Shown here one piece after another: positions 1 to 5,280 of a stretch of 17,794 nucleotides of DNA (its first letter is position 1; every line of letters starts with the position of its first letter). This DNA is from Chlamydia trachomatis (lineage in GTDB: Bacteria; Chlamydiota; Chlamydiia; Chlamydiales; JAAKFR01), in NCBI GenBank assembly GCA_945861315.1, contig CAMAUB010000008.1, forward strand, positions 1 to 17,794, written 5' to 3'. The notes beneath the pieces are model-generated. The model had not been told where the DNA came from and made no database searches. It saw only the letters and a list, made by a program, of their open reading frames with translations. A program made the position numbers and the translations under genes.

Positions 1-146
1 AAATGAGAATTTCGGCCAGCGTGAAAGCTCTCGCGATTGAACGATCGTAAACGACCCAATATTAGAAATATGGGGTTGTTTACGATCGTTCAAGCCCGAG
101 GCTTTGACGCGGCCCAAATTCTCATTTTGAGCTTGGATGAGTATAT
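1..146. repeat. Long palindromic repeat, copy 1 (left end cut by window)
   Basis: This is an almost complete inverted repeat. Bases 1-63 pair with 67-127 around the 3-base loop AGA (64-66), with a few mismatches and single-base bulges. The outermost visible arms are AAATGAGAATTT (1-12) and AAATTCTCATTT (116-127). The right arm continues to GCTTGGATGAGTAT (131-144), which lacks a partner only because the window starts inside the element; the mate should lie just upstream. A block near 15-43 (GGCCAGCGTGAAAGC...) recurs inverted near 84-114 around a central hairpin. The right end nearly matches 9041-9076, and the block is shared with 4543-4638. It lies 9 bases past the lptB stop, so the transcript would fold into a strong hairpin, but there is no U-run to mark it as a normal terminator. 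Confidence 0.85.
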
Positions 147-155
147 ATCTGGTTC

Positions 156-878
156 TTAGATTTGGAAGTCGTTGCCAAGGTAGGCTGAACGCGCTTCTGG
201 GTTGCTAATCAGCTCTTGCTTTGTTCCCGATAGAAAAACTTTGCCGTCACGCATGAGATAGCTGCGCTCTACAACGGAGAAAATCTCTCGTGCGTTGTGA
301 TCTGTAATAAGTGTTGTGATCTTTTTTTTGGCAAGGTGGCGAATGAGCTCTTGCACTTCGCTAATTGCTATGGGATCAATATTTGCAAAAGGCTCGTCGA
401 GTAATAGGATTGTAGGATTTGTGACAAGTGCCCGAGTGATTTCTAGACGACGTTTTTCTCCCCCTGATAGGCTGCAGGCCCACTTATCTGCCAGCGCTTC
501 GAGATTAAGCTCACACAAAAGCTCTTCGAGGCGCTCTTTTTTTTGAATCTTAGTGAGTGGAAGGGTCTCTAGAATACAAAGGATATTATCTTTAACACTC
601 AGACTACGAAAGATGGAGGGTTCTTGTGCAAGGTAGCCCATGCCAAGGCGTGCTCGTTTGTCGATGGGCAGTTTGGTAATGTCTGTACCACGAAGGAAAA
701 CGCTGCCACTATCTGGGCGAATTAGCCCCATCATCATGTAGAAGGCTGTTGTTTTACCTGCACCATTAGACCCAAGTAGGCCTACAATTTCTCCTTCATT
801 CAAAGAGAGGTTGAGGCCATTGACAACATCACGTTTGCCATAGCGTTTCTTCAGATCTTTTACGTTTAAGATTTCCAT
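156..878 (-). CDS. lptB: LPS export ABC transporter ATP-binding protein LptB
   Basis: LptB is the cytoplasmic ATPase of the LptB2FGC complex that extracts lipopolysaccharide from the inner membrane. The 240-residue product has the full ABC set in order: Walker A GSNGAGKTT (36-44), Q-loop YLAQE (83-87), signature LSGGE (137-141), Walker B ILLLDEP (157-163) with catalytic Glu162, and H-loop His194 in TDHN. The RLEITRAL segment after the signature is typical of the LptB/YhbG family, as is the length. The ATG start overlaps the end of the upstream LptA/LptC-like gene by 13 bases, so translation is probably coupled. It is the last gene of a folK-kdsA-lptC/A-lptB run, which places it in envelope LPS assembly. 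It corresponds by position to chlamydial CT653. Confidence 0.95.
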   Translation of the reverse strand: MEILNVKDLKKRYGKRDVVNGLNLSLNEGEIVGLLGSNGAGKTTAFYMMMGLIRPDSGSVFLRGTDITKLPIDKRARLGMGYLAQEPSIFRSLSVKDNILCILETLPLTKIQKKERLEELLCELNLEALADKWACSLSGGEKRRLEITRALVTNPTILLLDEPFANIDPIAISEVQELIRHLAKKKITTLITDHNAREIFSVVERSYLMRDGKVFLSGTKQELISNPEARSAYLGNDFQI

Positions 879-1687
879 TTAAATTGGTCTTTAAATTTAT
901 CGAGTTCTTCTGCTCCAAAGCAGAAGCGAACATCCCCATAGCCTTGCACTTCATCTTCGATGCCACGGTGAGCACGTATTTTTTTGGCAGAGAGTTGCAT
1001 CTGTTTTTCACGGTCATAAAAAAGGACACGATCACCCGACTCAAAAATCATCACTTTTTCATCGGGGAAGTATTCAACATGATCAGCAAGGGCGTATTGG
1101 GTTTTCTCTCCATTGATCATGCGTACGTGGCCGATGAGGATGATTTTTGATGCAGAGATTTTATTTTCTTCCCTTTTATGGTCAACAATTGCTTTATCAG
1201 CGATGATATGACCCATTTCGCTATCTACTGAAACATTACCAGTGAGAATCAGTTGCTTTCCATCATAGTGCGCTTCATCTGATTTTACGACAGTTTCATT
1301 TTTGGTGAGAGTGGTCTCTTTGGTCGAAAGGATATTGGTATTGTAGTTGAACCAAGCTTCTTTTGCATCAATAAGATTGTCATCCAAGGTGAGATGAACA
1401 AGGTCAAATTCTTCGATCACTTCAAAGTCACCATTTTGATTGAAGAGAAAGAGCTCAGATGTATCTGCTTTAATGGAGCACTTGTGATCTTGAAGGACGA
1501 GTTCTTTTGAGACACCTTCGCGCACTTGTTGGCAGTAGGTAACAAGGCCGCCCGCTTCTGTTCGAGAAGAAGGGTCGCTGCTTTGCACAAGTTTTTGCAA
1601 GGTGGTGTCATCTTCAACATGAGGATGGAATATAAACCAACCTGCAGCCACACATGTGGCTATGAAAGCTAAAGACGACTTGAGCAT
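866..1687 (-). CDS. OstA-like LPS transport protein (LptA/LptC family), membrane anchored
   Basis: The 273-residue product starts with a short positively charged segment and one hydrophobic helix (about residues 5-20, SLAFIATCVAAGWFIF). A long beta-rich region follows with repeated OstA-type elements such as SDEAHYDGKQLILTGNVSV and ADHVEYFPDEKVMIFESGDRV. LptC is an anchored inner-membrane partner of LptB, and LptA is the soluble periplasmic bridge; the anchor plus OstA repeats here suggests an LptC/LptA-like or combined protein, as in the chlamydial CT654 group. The gene lies directly before lptB (13-base overlap) and overlaps the end of kdsA by 19 bases, which supports a role in LPS export. 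Which of the two Lpt roles it plays cannot be settled from sequence alone, so no symbol is given. Confidence 0.8.
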   Translation of the reverse strand: MLKSSLAFIATCVAAGWFIFHPHVEDDTTLQKLVQSSDPSSRTEAGGLVTYCQQVREGVSKELVLQDHKCSIKADTSELFLFNQNGDFEVIEEFDLVHLTLDDNLIDAKEAWFNYNTNILSTKETTLTKNETVVKSDEAHYDGKQLILTGNVSVDSEMGHIIADKAIVDHKREENKISASKIILIGHVRMINGEKTQYALADHVEYFPDEKVMIFESGDRVLFYDREKQMQLSAKKIRAHRGIEDEVQGYGDVRFCFGAEELDKFKDQFKWKS

Positions 1688-2454
1688 GATTGCATGACCT
1701 CAAAGAGCTGTAACCAAGTATCGACAAGCTGAGGAAGTTGGTCAAATGGAAGCATACAAGCTGCATCACATTTAGCCTCTTCAGGATTTGGGTGTGCTTC
1801 TACATAAAGACCATCGCATCCAGCAGCAATAGCAGCACAAGAGAGGGGGGCGATAAAGCGACGATCTCCACCTGAAGAGTCCCCAAGACCTCCAGGAAGC
1901 TGAACTGAGTGAGTCGCATCATAAAGAACAGGTAGGCCGTGTTCTTTCATAAACAAAATACTGCGCATATCACTGACAAGGTTATTATAGCCAAATGAGA
2001 CGCCACGTTCTGTGAGCATAATTTTTTCATTCCCAGTTGATCGAATCTTCTCGATGATAGGGCCCATGTCCCAAGGAGCCATGAATTGCCCTTTCTTCAC
2101 ATTGATCGTTGCACCGGTTTTTCCGGCAGCAACTAGCAAGTCTGTTTGGCGGCAAAGAAAAGCGGGGATTTGAATGATGTCGCAAACAGCTGCGGCTTCT
2201 CTCGCCTCTTCTGCTGAGTGGACGTCTGTAAAGATGGGGATGTTATAGGTGTTTTTGATTCGCTCCAAAATTTTGAGCCCCGCTTCAAGGCCTGGACCTC
2301 GAAAAGAGGAGATCGATGTGCGGTTTGCTTTATCGTAGCTAGACTTGAAGATAAATTTAACAGGGAGTCTTTCAAAAAAACGGGTGAGCCACTCAGCAGC
2401 TTCAAGTGCTGCTTTTTCACTTTCAATAACGCAAGGGCCTGTAACTAATAACAT
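1669..2454 (-). CDS. kdsA: 3-deoxy-D-manno-octulosonate 8-phosphate synthase (KdsA)
   Basis: KdsA condenses phosphoenolpyruvate with arabinose 5-phosphate to give Kdo-8-phosphate, the precursor of the LPS core sugar Kdo. The 261-residue protein has the family motifs GPCVIES (6-12), KSSYDKANRTS (37-47), DATHSVQLPGG near residue 180, and VEAHPNPEEAKCDAA near 218. Cys8 in GPCVIES, the His of DATHS, Glu of VEAHP and Asp of KCDAA match the metal ligands of metal-dependent KdsA enzymes; the metal-free E. coli type has Asn in place of the Cys. The ATG is preceded by GGAAG and overlaps the folK stop by 10 bases. The N terminus is short but includes the first beta strand. Position matches chlamydial CT655. 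Confidence 0.95.
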   Translation of the reverse strand: MLLVTGPCVIESEKAALEAAEWLTRFFERLPVKFIFKSSYDKANRTSISSFRGPGLEAGLKILERIKNTYNIPIFTDVHSAEEAREAAAVCDIIQIPAFLCRQTDLLVAAGKTGATINVKKGQFMAPWDMGPIIEKIRSTGNEKIMLTERGVSFGYNNLVSDMRSILFMKEHGLPVLYDATHSVQLPGGLGDSSGGDRRFIAPLSCAAIAAGCDGLYVEAHPNPEEAKCDAACMLPFDQLPQLVDTWLQLFEVMQSCSSRL

Positions 2455-2882
2455 AATACTTCCGCTAAAGGTTTAAGCACAAACGTCCGCTCTTTCCAAC
2501 GAGGGTGGGGAACAGTGAGCTTACTACTTCGATGAACTGTTTCTCCATAAAAAATAAGGTCAAGGTCAATTAAACGGGGTGCATTTTTTGCTTTGGGTTT
2601 TTTGCCAAGCTTTCTTTCTACTTCCTCGAGGAATGAGAATAGCTCATAAAGAGATAAAGCGCACTCAAAACGACAAACGGCATTGATAAAGTTTGGTTGG
2701 TCAAGTGGTTTGTCAAGATTGCTGATGGGCTTAGTTTCGTGGAATTTGGAGCAGGTTAAAGAAAAAATCTGCGCATGTTCACCAAGCATCTTTAGTGCGC
2801 GCCTCAATGTTATGGTTGGAGAACCTAAATTCGCTCCCAAAGCAACATATACCTTAACAAGAGATGAGTGTGACGCGCTCAA
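2445..2882 (-). CDS. folK: 6-hydroxymethyl-7,8-dihydropterin pyrophosphokinase (HPPK, FolK)
   Basis: HPPK transfers pyrophosphate from ATP to 6-hydroxymethyl-dihydropterin in folate synthesis. The 145-residue protein shows VYVALGANLG near the N terminus, a central CRFECALSLYELFSFLEEVE segment, the hallmark APRLIDLDLIFYG (about 103-115, with the two magnesium-binding Asp residues), and PHPRWKERTFVLKPLAEV at the C terminus. The start is TTG at 2882, chosen because AGGA lies 8 bases before it and no ATG fits. It is the first gene of the operon running into kdsA and the lpt genes. A stand-alone folK next to kdsA is unusual, since I recall HPPK fused or adjacent to DHPS in Chlamydia. Confidence 0.9.
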   Translation of the reverse strand: MSASHSSLVKVYVALGANLGSPTITLRRALKMLGEHAQIFSLTCSKFHETKPISNLDKPLDQPNFINAVCRFECALSLYELFSFLEEVERKLGKKPKAKNAPRLIDLDLIFYGETVHRSSKLTVPHPRWKERTFVLKPLAEVLCY

Positions 2883-2899
2883 ATGTTTTTTCCTGCTCT

Positions 2900-2929
2900 A
2901 TAGTGACATTGAGTATAACCAGCTGTCAA
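2900..2929 (-). promoter_or_regulatory. Possible promoter for the folK-kdsA-lptB operon
   Basis: On the minus strand a consensus -35 box TTGACA (2924-2929) is followed after 18 bases by the weak -10 CACTAT (2900-2905), with TATAG just downstream. The -10 match is poor, so only the -35 box is convincing. It lies 18 bases before the folK TTG start. Confidence 0.3.
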
Positions 2930-2969
2930 AAAAAGAAGAAGAGGAATACGGGCCCTAACCAGTTCATGC

Positions 2970-2998
2970 TTGAAAAATATCTATATTCCAGGTACGCT
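2970..2998 (+). promoter_or_regulatory. Promoter of tRNA-Arg
   Basis: TTGAAA (2970-2975) and TACGCT (2993-2998) are separated by 17 bases, a good sigma-70-like pair. The predicted start of transcription falls a few bases before the tRNA 5' end at 3009, as expected for a single tRNA unit. Confidence 0.6.
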
Positions 2999-3008
2999 CT
3001 TGTCTCAT

Positions 3009-3081
3009 GGACCGATAGCTCAGTGGATAGAGCACCCGCCTTCTAAGCGGGTGGTCGCAGGTTCGAATCCTGCTCGGTCCG
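3009..3081 (+). tRNA. tRNA-Arg (anticodon UCU)
   Basis: The 73-base cloverleaf is complete. The acceptor stem is GGACCGA (3009-3015) with TCGGTCC (3074-3080) and discriminator G3081. The D stem is GCTC/GAGC (3018-3021, 3030-3033). The anticodon stem is CCCGC/GCGGG with loop CTTCTAA, giving anticodon TCT at 3042-3044. The variable loop has 5 bases, and the T arm is GCAGG-TTCGAAT-CCTGC. The 3' CCA is not encoded. It reads AGA/AGG arginine codons. The neighbouring genes kdsA and rluD match the position of a tRNA-Arg in Chlamydia genomes. Confidence 0.97.
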
Positions 3082-3099
3082 ATTCTCTCTAAAAGAAGT

Positions 3100-3357
3100 C
3101 TATTCTTCGTCTTCGTCTTTTTTGTCGTCTTCAAGGATTTCGAGGTTAACACGAAGTCCGTTGCGACTAGCCACCGACATTAAAAGAGTACGAATCGCAT
3201 TGATCGTCTTTCCTTTTTTACCAATAATCTTCCCGATGTCTGATTTCTCAACGGAAAGCTCAATGATTAGGGTATTGGTTCCCCCTATTTCATTGATGAC
3301 TACCTTATCTGGATAGTCAACTAAATTCTTAACAATATAAGCTACAAAATCTTTCAT
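3100..3357 (-). CDS. khpA: KhpA-type KH-domain RNA-binding protein
   Basis: This 85-residue protein is a single KH domain of the KhpA/YlqC (UPF0109) family. The RNA-contact loop is IIGKKGK with GKKG at 46-49, preceded by SDIGK and followed by TINAIRTLL. The N terminus MKDFVAYIVKNLVDYPDKV is typical of the family, and the acidic tail DDKKDEDEE is usual. KhpA proteins bind small RNAs and mRNAs, and in Gram-positive bacteria they pair with KhpB/EloR; no KhpB gene is seen here. The ATG has AGGA 6 bases upstream. The gene is separated from rluD by 72 bases with its own promoter-like sequence, and it converges on the tRNA. Confidence 0.9.
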   Translation of the reverse strand: MKDFVAYIVKNLVDYPDKVVINEIGGTNTLIIELSVEKSDIGKIIGKKGKTINAIRTLLMSVASRNGLRVNLEILEDDKKDEDEE

Positions 3358-3391
3358 CGTTTGTCCTAATGGTCATTGTTCAATATTTCTG

Positions 3392-3420
3392 ACAATACTA
3401 TGTAGTTATTTATTTAGCAA
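3392..3420 (-). promoter_or_regulatory. Possible khpA promoter
   Basis: On the minus strand TTGCTA (3415-3420) and TATTGT (3392-3397) are 17 bases apart, leaving a leader of about 30 bases before the khpA start. Both boxes are moderate matches in an AT-rich gap. Confidence 0.4.
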
Positions 3421-3429
3421 TTAATAGAG

Positions 3430-4341
3430 TCACTGGACCATCAGCGTATACGCAAGCATATCCTCAGGTATTGGAGCGACAAGCTCAAGTGGTTTTTCTA
3501 GGGGGAGTAAAAGCCTCTCAGCATGGAGCAGTTGTCTTTGTGCTCCATATTTTGTATTGAGCGCTTTATTCCCATAGACGCTATCGCCCAAAATAGGACA
3601 GCCAATCGATTTGAGATGGACGCGTAGTTGATGTGTTCGACCCGTTTGGGGATAGAGGTCAATAACGCTGATTTTCCCATCACAAAAGCGTGTTTGAACA
3701 CGAGTGATTGCCTCTTTTCCCCCTCCTTCTATAATGGCCATCTCTTTGCGGCGTATAGGATGGCGACCAATACGCCCTTCAATCACCTGATTACCAGGAT
3801 TACCAAGGCAGATAGCAACATATTTTTTTTTCACTTGACGAGAGGCAAAAAGAGCGACAAGTTTTTGTTGCATTGAGGTTGTTTTTGCAGCAACAAGGAC
3901 TCCTGATGTCTCCTTATCAAGTCGATGAACAATGCCAGGGCGTAGGTGATGTTCAGGTAGTGATTGGCAGTGGTAGAGAAGCGCATTGACAAAAGTACCA
4001 TGCCAATTACCAACAGCTGGGTGTGTGACCATGCCTGGTGCTTTATTGATAGCTATCAACTCATCATCTTCATAAAGAATGGAAAGAGCAATATTTTCAG
4101 GCTCGATCTTAGACTCTTCTGTAAGAGCAAACTCAATCTCAATTTCATCACCCTCTTCGAGTTTGATTCGCTTTTTGACAGGTTCGCCATTGACAAGAAC
4201 TAAGTTGTTTTTGATTAGCATTTGAAAGTAAGTGCGAGAAAAACCTTCAAAACGATTTGTCAAAAATGTATCGAGCCGCTCTTGCTCTTCTTCTTTGCTT
4301 ACAATAATGAGGTGATCAGTTGACACGGTTTGGGGTCGCAA
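3430..4341 (-). CDS. rluD: Ribosomal large subunit pseudouridine synthase, RluD family
   Basis: RluD-type enzymes convert uridines of 23S rRNA helix 69 to pseudouridine. The product has an N-terminal S4 RNA-binding domain (about 20-70: RLDTFLTNRFEGFSRTYFQ...VNGEP) and a catalytic domain with the RluA/RluD motif GIVHRLDKETSG, whose Asp (residue 142 from the TTG start) is the nucleophile. Further motifs are YVAICLG and PQTGRTHQLRVHL. The length of about 300 residues is normal. The start is uncertain: TTG at 4341 gives the longest frame, but GTG at 4326 also fits, and neither has a clear ribosome site. Either start lies inside the end of the upstream small ORF, so coupled translation is likely. 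Position matches chlamydial CT658 (sfhB). Confidence 0.9.
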   Translation of the reverse strand: MRPQTVSTDHLIIVSKEEEQERLDTFLTNRFEGFSRTYFQMLIKNNLVLVNGEPVKKRIKLEEGDEIEIEFALTEESKIEPENIALSILYEDDELIAINKAPGMVTHPAVGNWHGTFVNALLYHCQSLPEHHLRPGIVHRLDKETSGVLVAAKTTSMQQKLVALFASRQVKKKYVAICLGNPGNQVIEGRIGRHPIRRKEMAIIEGGGKEAITRVQTRFCDGKISVIDLYPQTGRTHQLRVHLKSIGCPILGDSVYGNKALNTKYGAQRQLLHAERLLLPLEKPLELVAPIPEDMLAYTLMVQ

Positions 4342-4646
4342 TTAGGGGCTAAACGTTTCAGTAAGCTTGTGATATGAGATTCTAGATTATCTAGTTGATC
4401 CACTGTTGACATGATACCACACTCTTTGGCTAGATAGCTCTGTTTATTGTGCACCACCTCAACGAGGTAGTCTTTAAACAGTGAAAAAAGATTTGGATTG
4501 AGTTGTGCGCGAAGTGTATCAGTGAATGGAACACCAAGAAACATACTCAAACAAATCGAAGAATTGGATTTGGGCTGACGTGAAAGCTCCCGGGCTTGAA
4601 CGCAGCCGAAATTCCAATTCTTCGATTTGTTTGGGTATGGCTTCAT
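4299..4646 (-). CDS. Small unknown protein with in-frame palindromic-repeat insertion
   Basis: This ORF of 115 codons starts with ATG at 4646, which overlaps the TGA of the preceding ORF (ATGA). Codons 3-34 are derived from the 96-base palindromic repeat at 4543-4638. Without it the frame reads MKP directly into FLGVPFTDTL and gives 83 residues. The native part is mostly helical (FSLFKDYLVEVVHNKQSYLAKE, then STVDQLDNLESHITSLLKRL), with two Cys near the end. I do not recognise a domain. By position between the gyrA-like gene and rluD it corresponds to the small chlamydial gene CT659, but similarity was not tested. An alternative start is the ATG at 4544 (81 residues), which would leave the repeat untranslated but has no ribosome site. 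The end overlaps rluD. Confidence 0.6.
   Translation of the reverse strand: MKPYPNKSKNWNFGCVQARELSRQPKSNSSICLSMFLGVPFTDTLRAQLNPNLFSLFKDYLVEVVHNKQSYLAKECGIMSTVDQLDNLESHITSLLKRLAPNCDPKPCQLITSLL
4543..4638. repeat. Palindromic repeat, copy 2 (96 bp, inside a gene)
   Basis: The arms ATACTCAAACAAATCGAAG at the left and CTTCGATTTGTTTGGGTAT at the right pair with one mismatch. The pairing continues inward through AATTGGATTTGGGCTG against CAGCCGAAATTCCAATT to a centre at CCCGGG. The core (GGGCTGACGTGAAAGC, CGGGCTTGAACG) is shared with the element at 1-146. The ends ATACTCA/GGGTAT resemble those of the other copies, but the arms differ. The length is exactly 96 bases, so it keeps the reading frame of the host ORF. 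Confidence 0.85.
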
Positions 4647-4900
4647 CCGTTTCTTCGCGCTTCTTTTTGCCTGTGCATTGCTTGATCAGCGCTATGCTGC
4701 GTCTGTTGGAGTGTGATTAGCATTATCGATTCAAAGATTTTTTGCATAATTTCAGCCTCTTGCCCTTGATCATCTGCACAGTCTAGTGAAAATTGTTTCG
4801 GATCTCCGCTAGGCCCTAGATCTTGATGTGCTGTTGCAGGAAGTTCTGGTTTGTAATCTGAAATGCGATCGCTTTGCTTAATTGTTTGGAAATCTACCAC
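4643..4900 (-). CDS. Small unknown protein B, possible type III secretion-related
   Basis: This 85-residue product starts with GTG at 4900, immediately after the TAA of the preceding ORF; GAGG lies about 11 bases upstream. It has a polar first half (QSDRISDYKPELPATAHQDLGPSGDPKQ) and a helical second half, EAEIMQKIFESIMLITLQQTQHSADQ, with a basic tail. The FES-x6-(M/L)QQT pattern (56-67) is also found in the preceding ORF (94-105) with the same spacing, so the two may be diverged paralogs. I do not recognise a family. Small proteins with disordered starts and helical ends are common among secreted or chaperone proteins, but that is only a guess. The gene sits inside the parE-parC-rluD operon. 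Confidence 0.6.
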   Translation of the reverse strand: MVDFQTIKQSDRISDYKPELPATAHQDLGPSGDPKQFSLDCADDQGQEAEIMQKIFESIMLITLQQTQHSADQAMHRQKEARRNG

Positions 4901-5269
4901 TTATTGGTTACCCTCTGCTTGCTCATCTTGTTCCTGTTGTATGGCATTATTTGACGTTTGTTGCATTTGAGTAACAGCTGAACTTTCAAAAAGCTCTATA
5001 AATTGATTATACGCCTTTACACCAAGTGCGGCGCTACTACCCCCTTTCTCAGCGGCAGTGATAAAAGCACTTTTCAAGTCGCCGAGCGACGCTTTGCCAG
5101 AGGGCTTTATAGTTGCATCAGACCCTACACCATCATTATAGCCAGATTGACCAGGCCCTTGACCAGCATTATAGCTAGACGACTCTGTTGGAGTCAAGTT
5201 CTCATCTGCATTAGGTGGTTGTGAAGGGGGATTAACTCCCTGACTTCCTCCTCCAATACTTGAAGACAT
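4901..5269 (-). CDS. Small unknown protein A, Ser/Gly/Pro-rich N terminus
   Basis: The start ATG at 5269 is chosen because AGGAG lies 6 bases upstream; a longer frame from 5290 would overlap parC and has no such site. The 122-residue product has a low-complexity first half (MSSSIGGGSQGVNPPSQPPN..., rich in Ser, Gly, Pro, Asn) and a predicted helical second half (SLGDLKSAFITAAEKGG, then AYNQFIELFESSAVTQMQQT) ending in a Gln/Glu-rich tail. There are no Cys residues and no membrane segment. The disordered Ser-rich start resembles type III secretion signals, but no known effector or needle family is recognised. It lies 11 bases past the parC stop and abuts the next ORF (TAA-GTG), so it belongs to the same transcript. 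Confidence 0.65.
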   Translation of the reverse strand: MSSSIGGGSQGVNPPSQPPNADENLTPTESSSYNAGQGPGQSGYNDGVGSDATIKPSGKASLGDLKSAFITAAEKGGSSAALGVKAYNQFIELFESSAVTQMQQTSNNAIQQEQDEQAEGNQ

Positions 5270-5280
5270 AACGCACTCCT

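Noticed and set aside
1..146. Rho-independent terminator of lptB
   Set aside because: The hairpin is far longer than usual terminators, has no U-run, and shares sequence with two other copies, so it is listed as a repeat, although it may also stop transcription.
2964..3152. Minus-strand ORF of 62 codons across the tRNA
   Set aside because: It runs antisense through tRNA-Arg and into the end of khpA.
4526..4720. Plus-strand ORF of 64 codons
   Set aside because: Most of it is the palindromic repeat read from the other strand and the rest is antisense to two small minus-strand ORFs; no ribosome site was seen.
4643..5269. Type III needle or rod protein assignment for the small ORFs
   Set aside because: Only size and helical ends agree; no family motif was recognised, so they are left as unknown.
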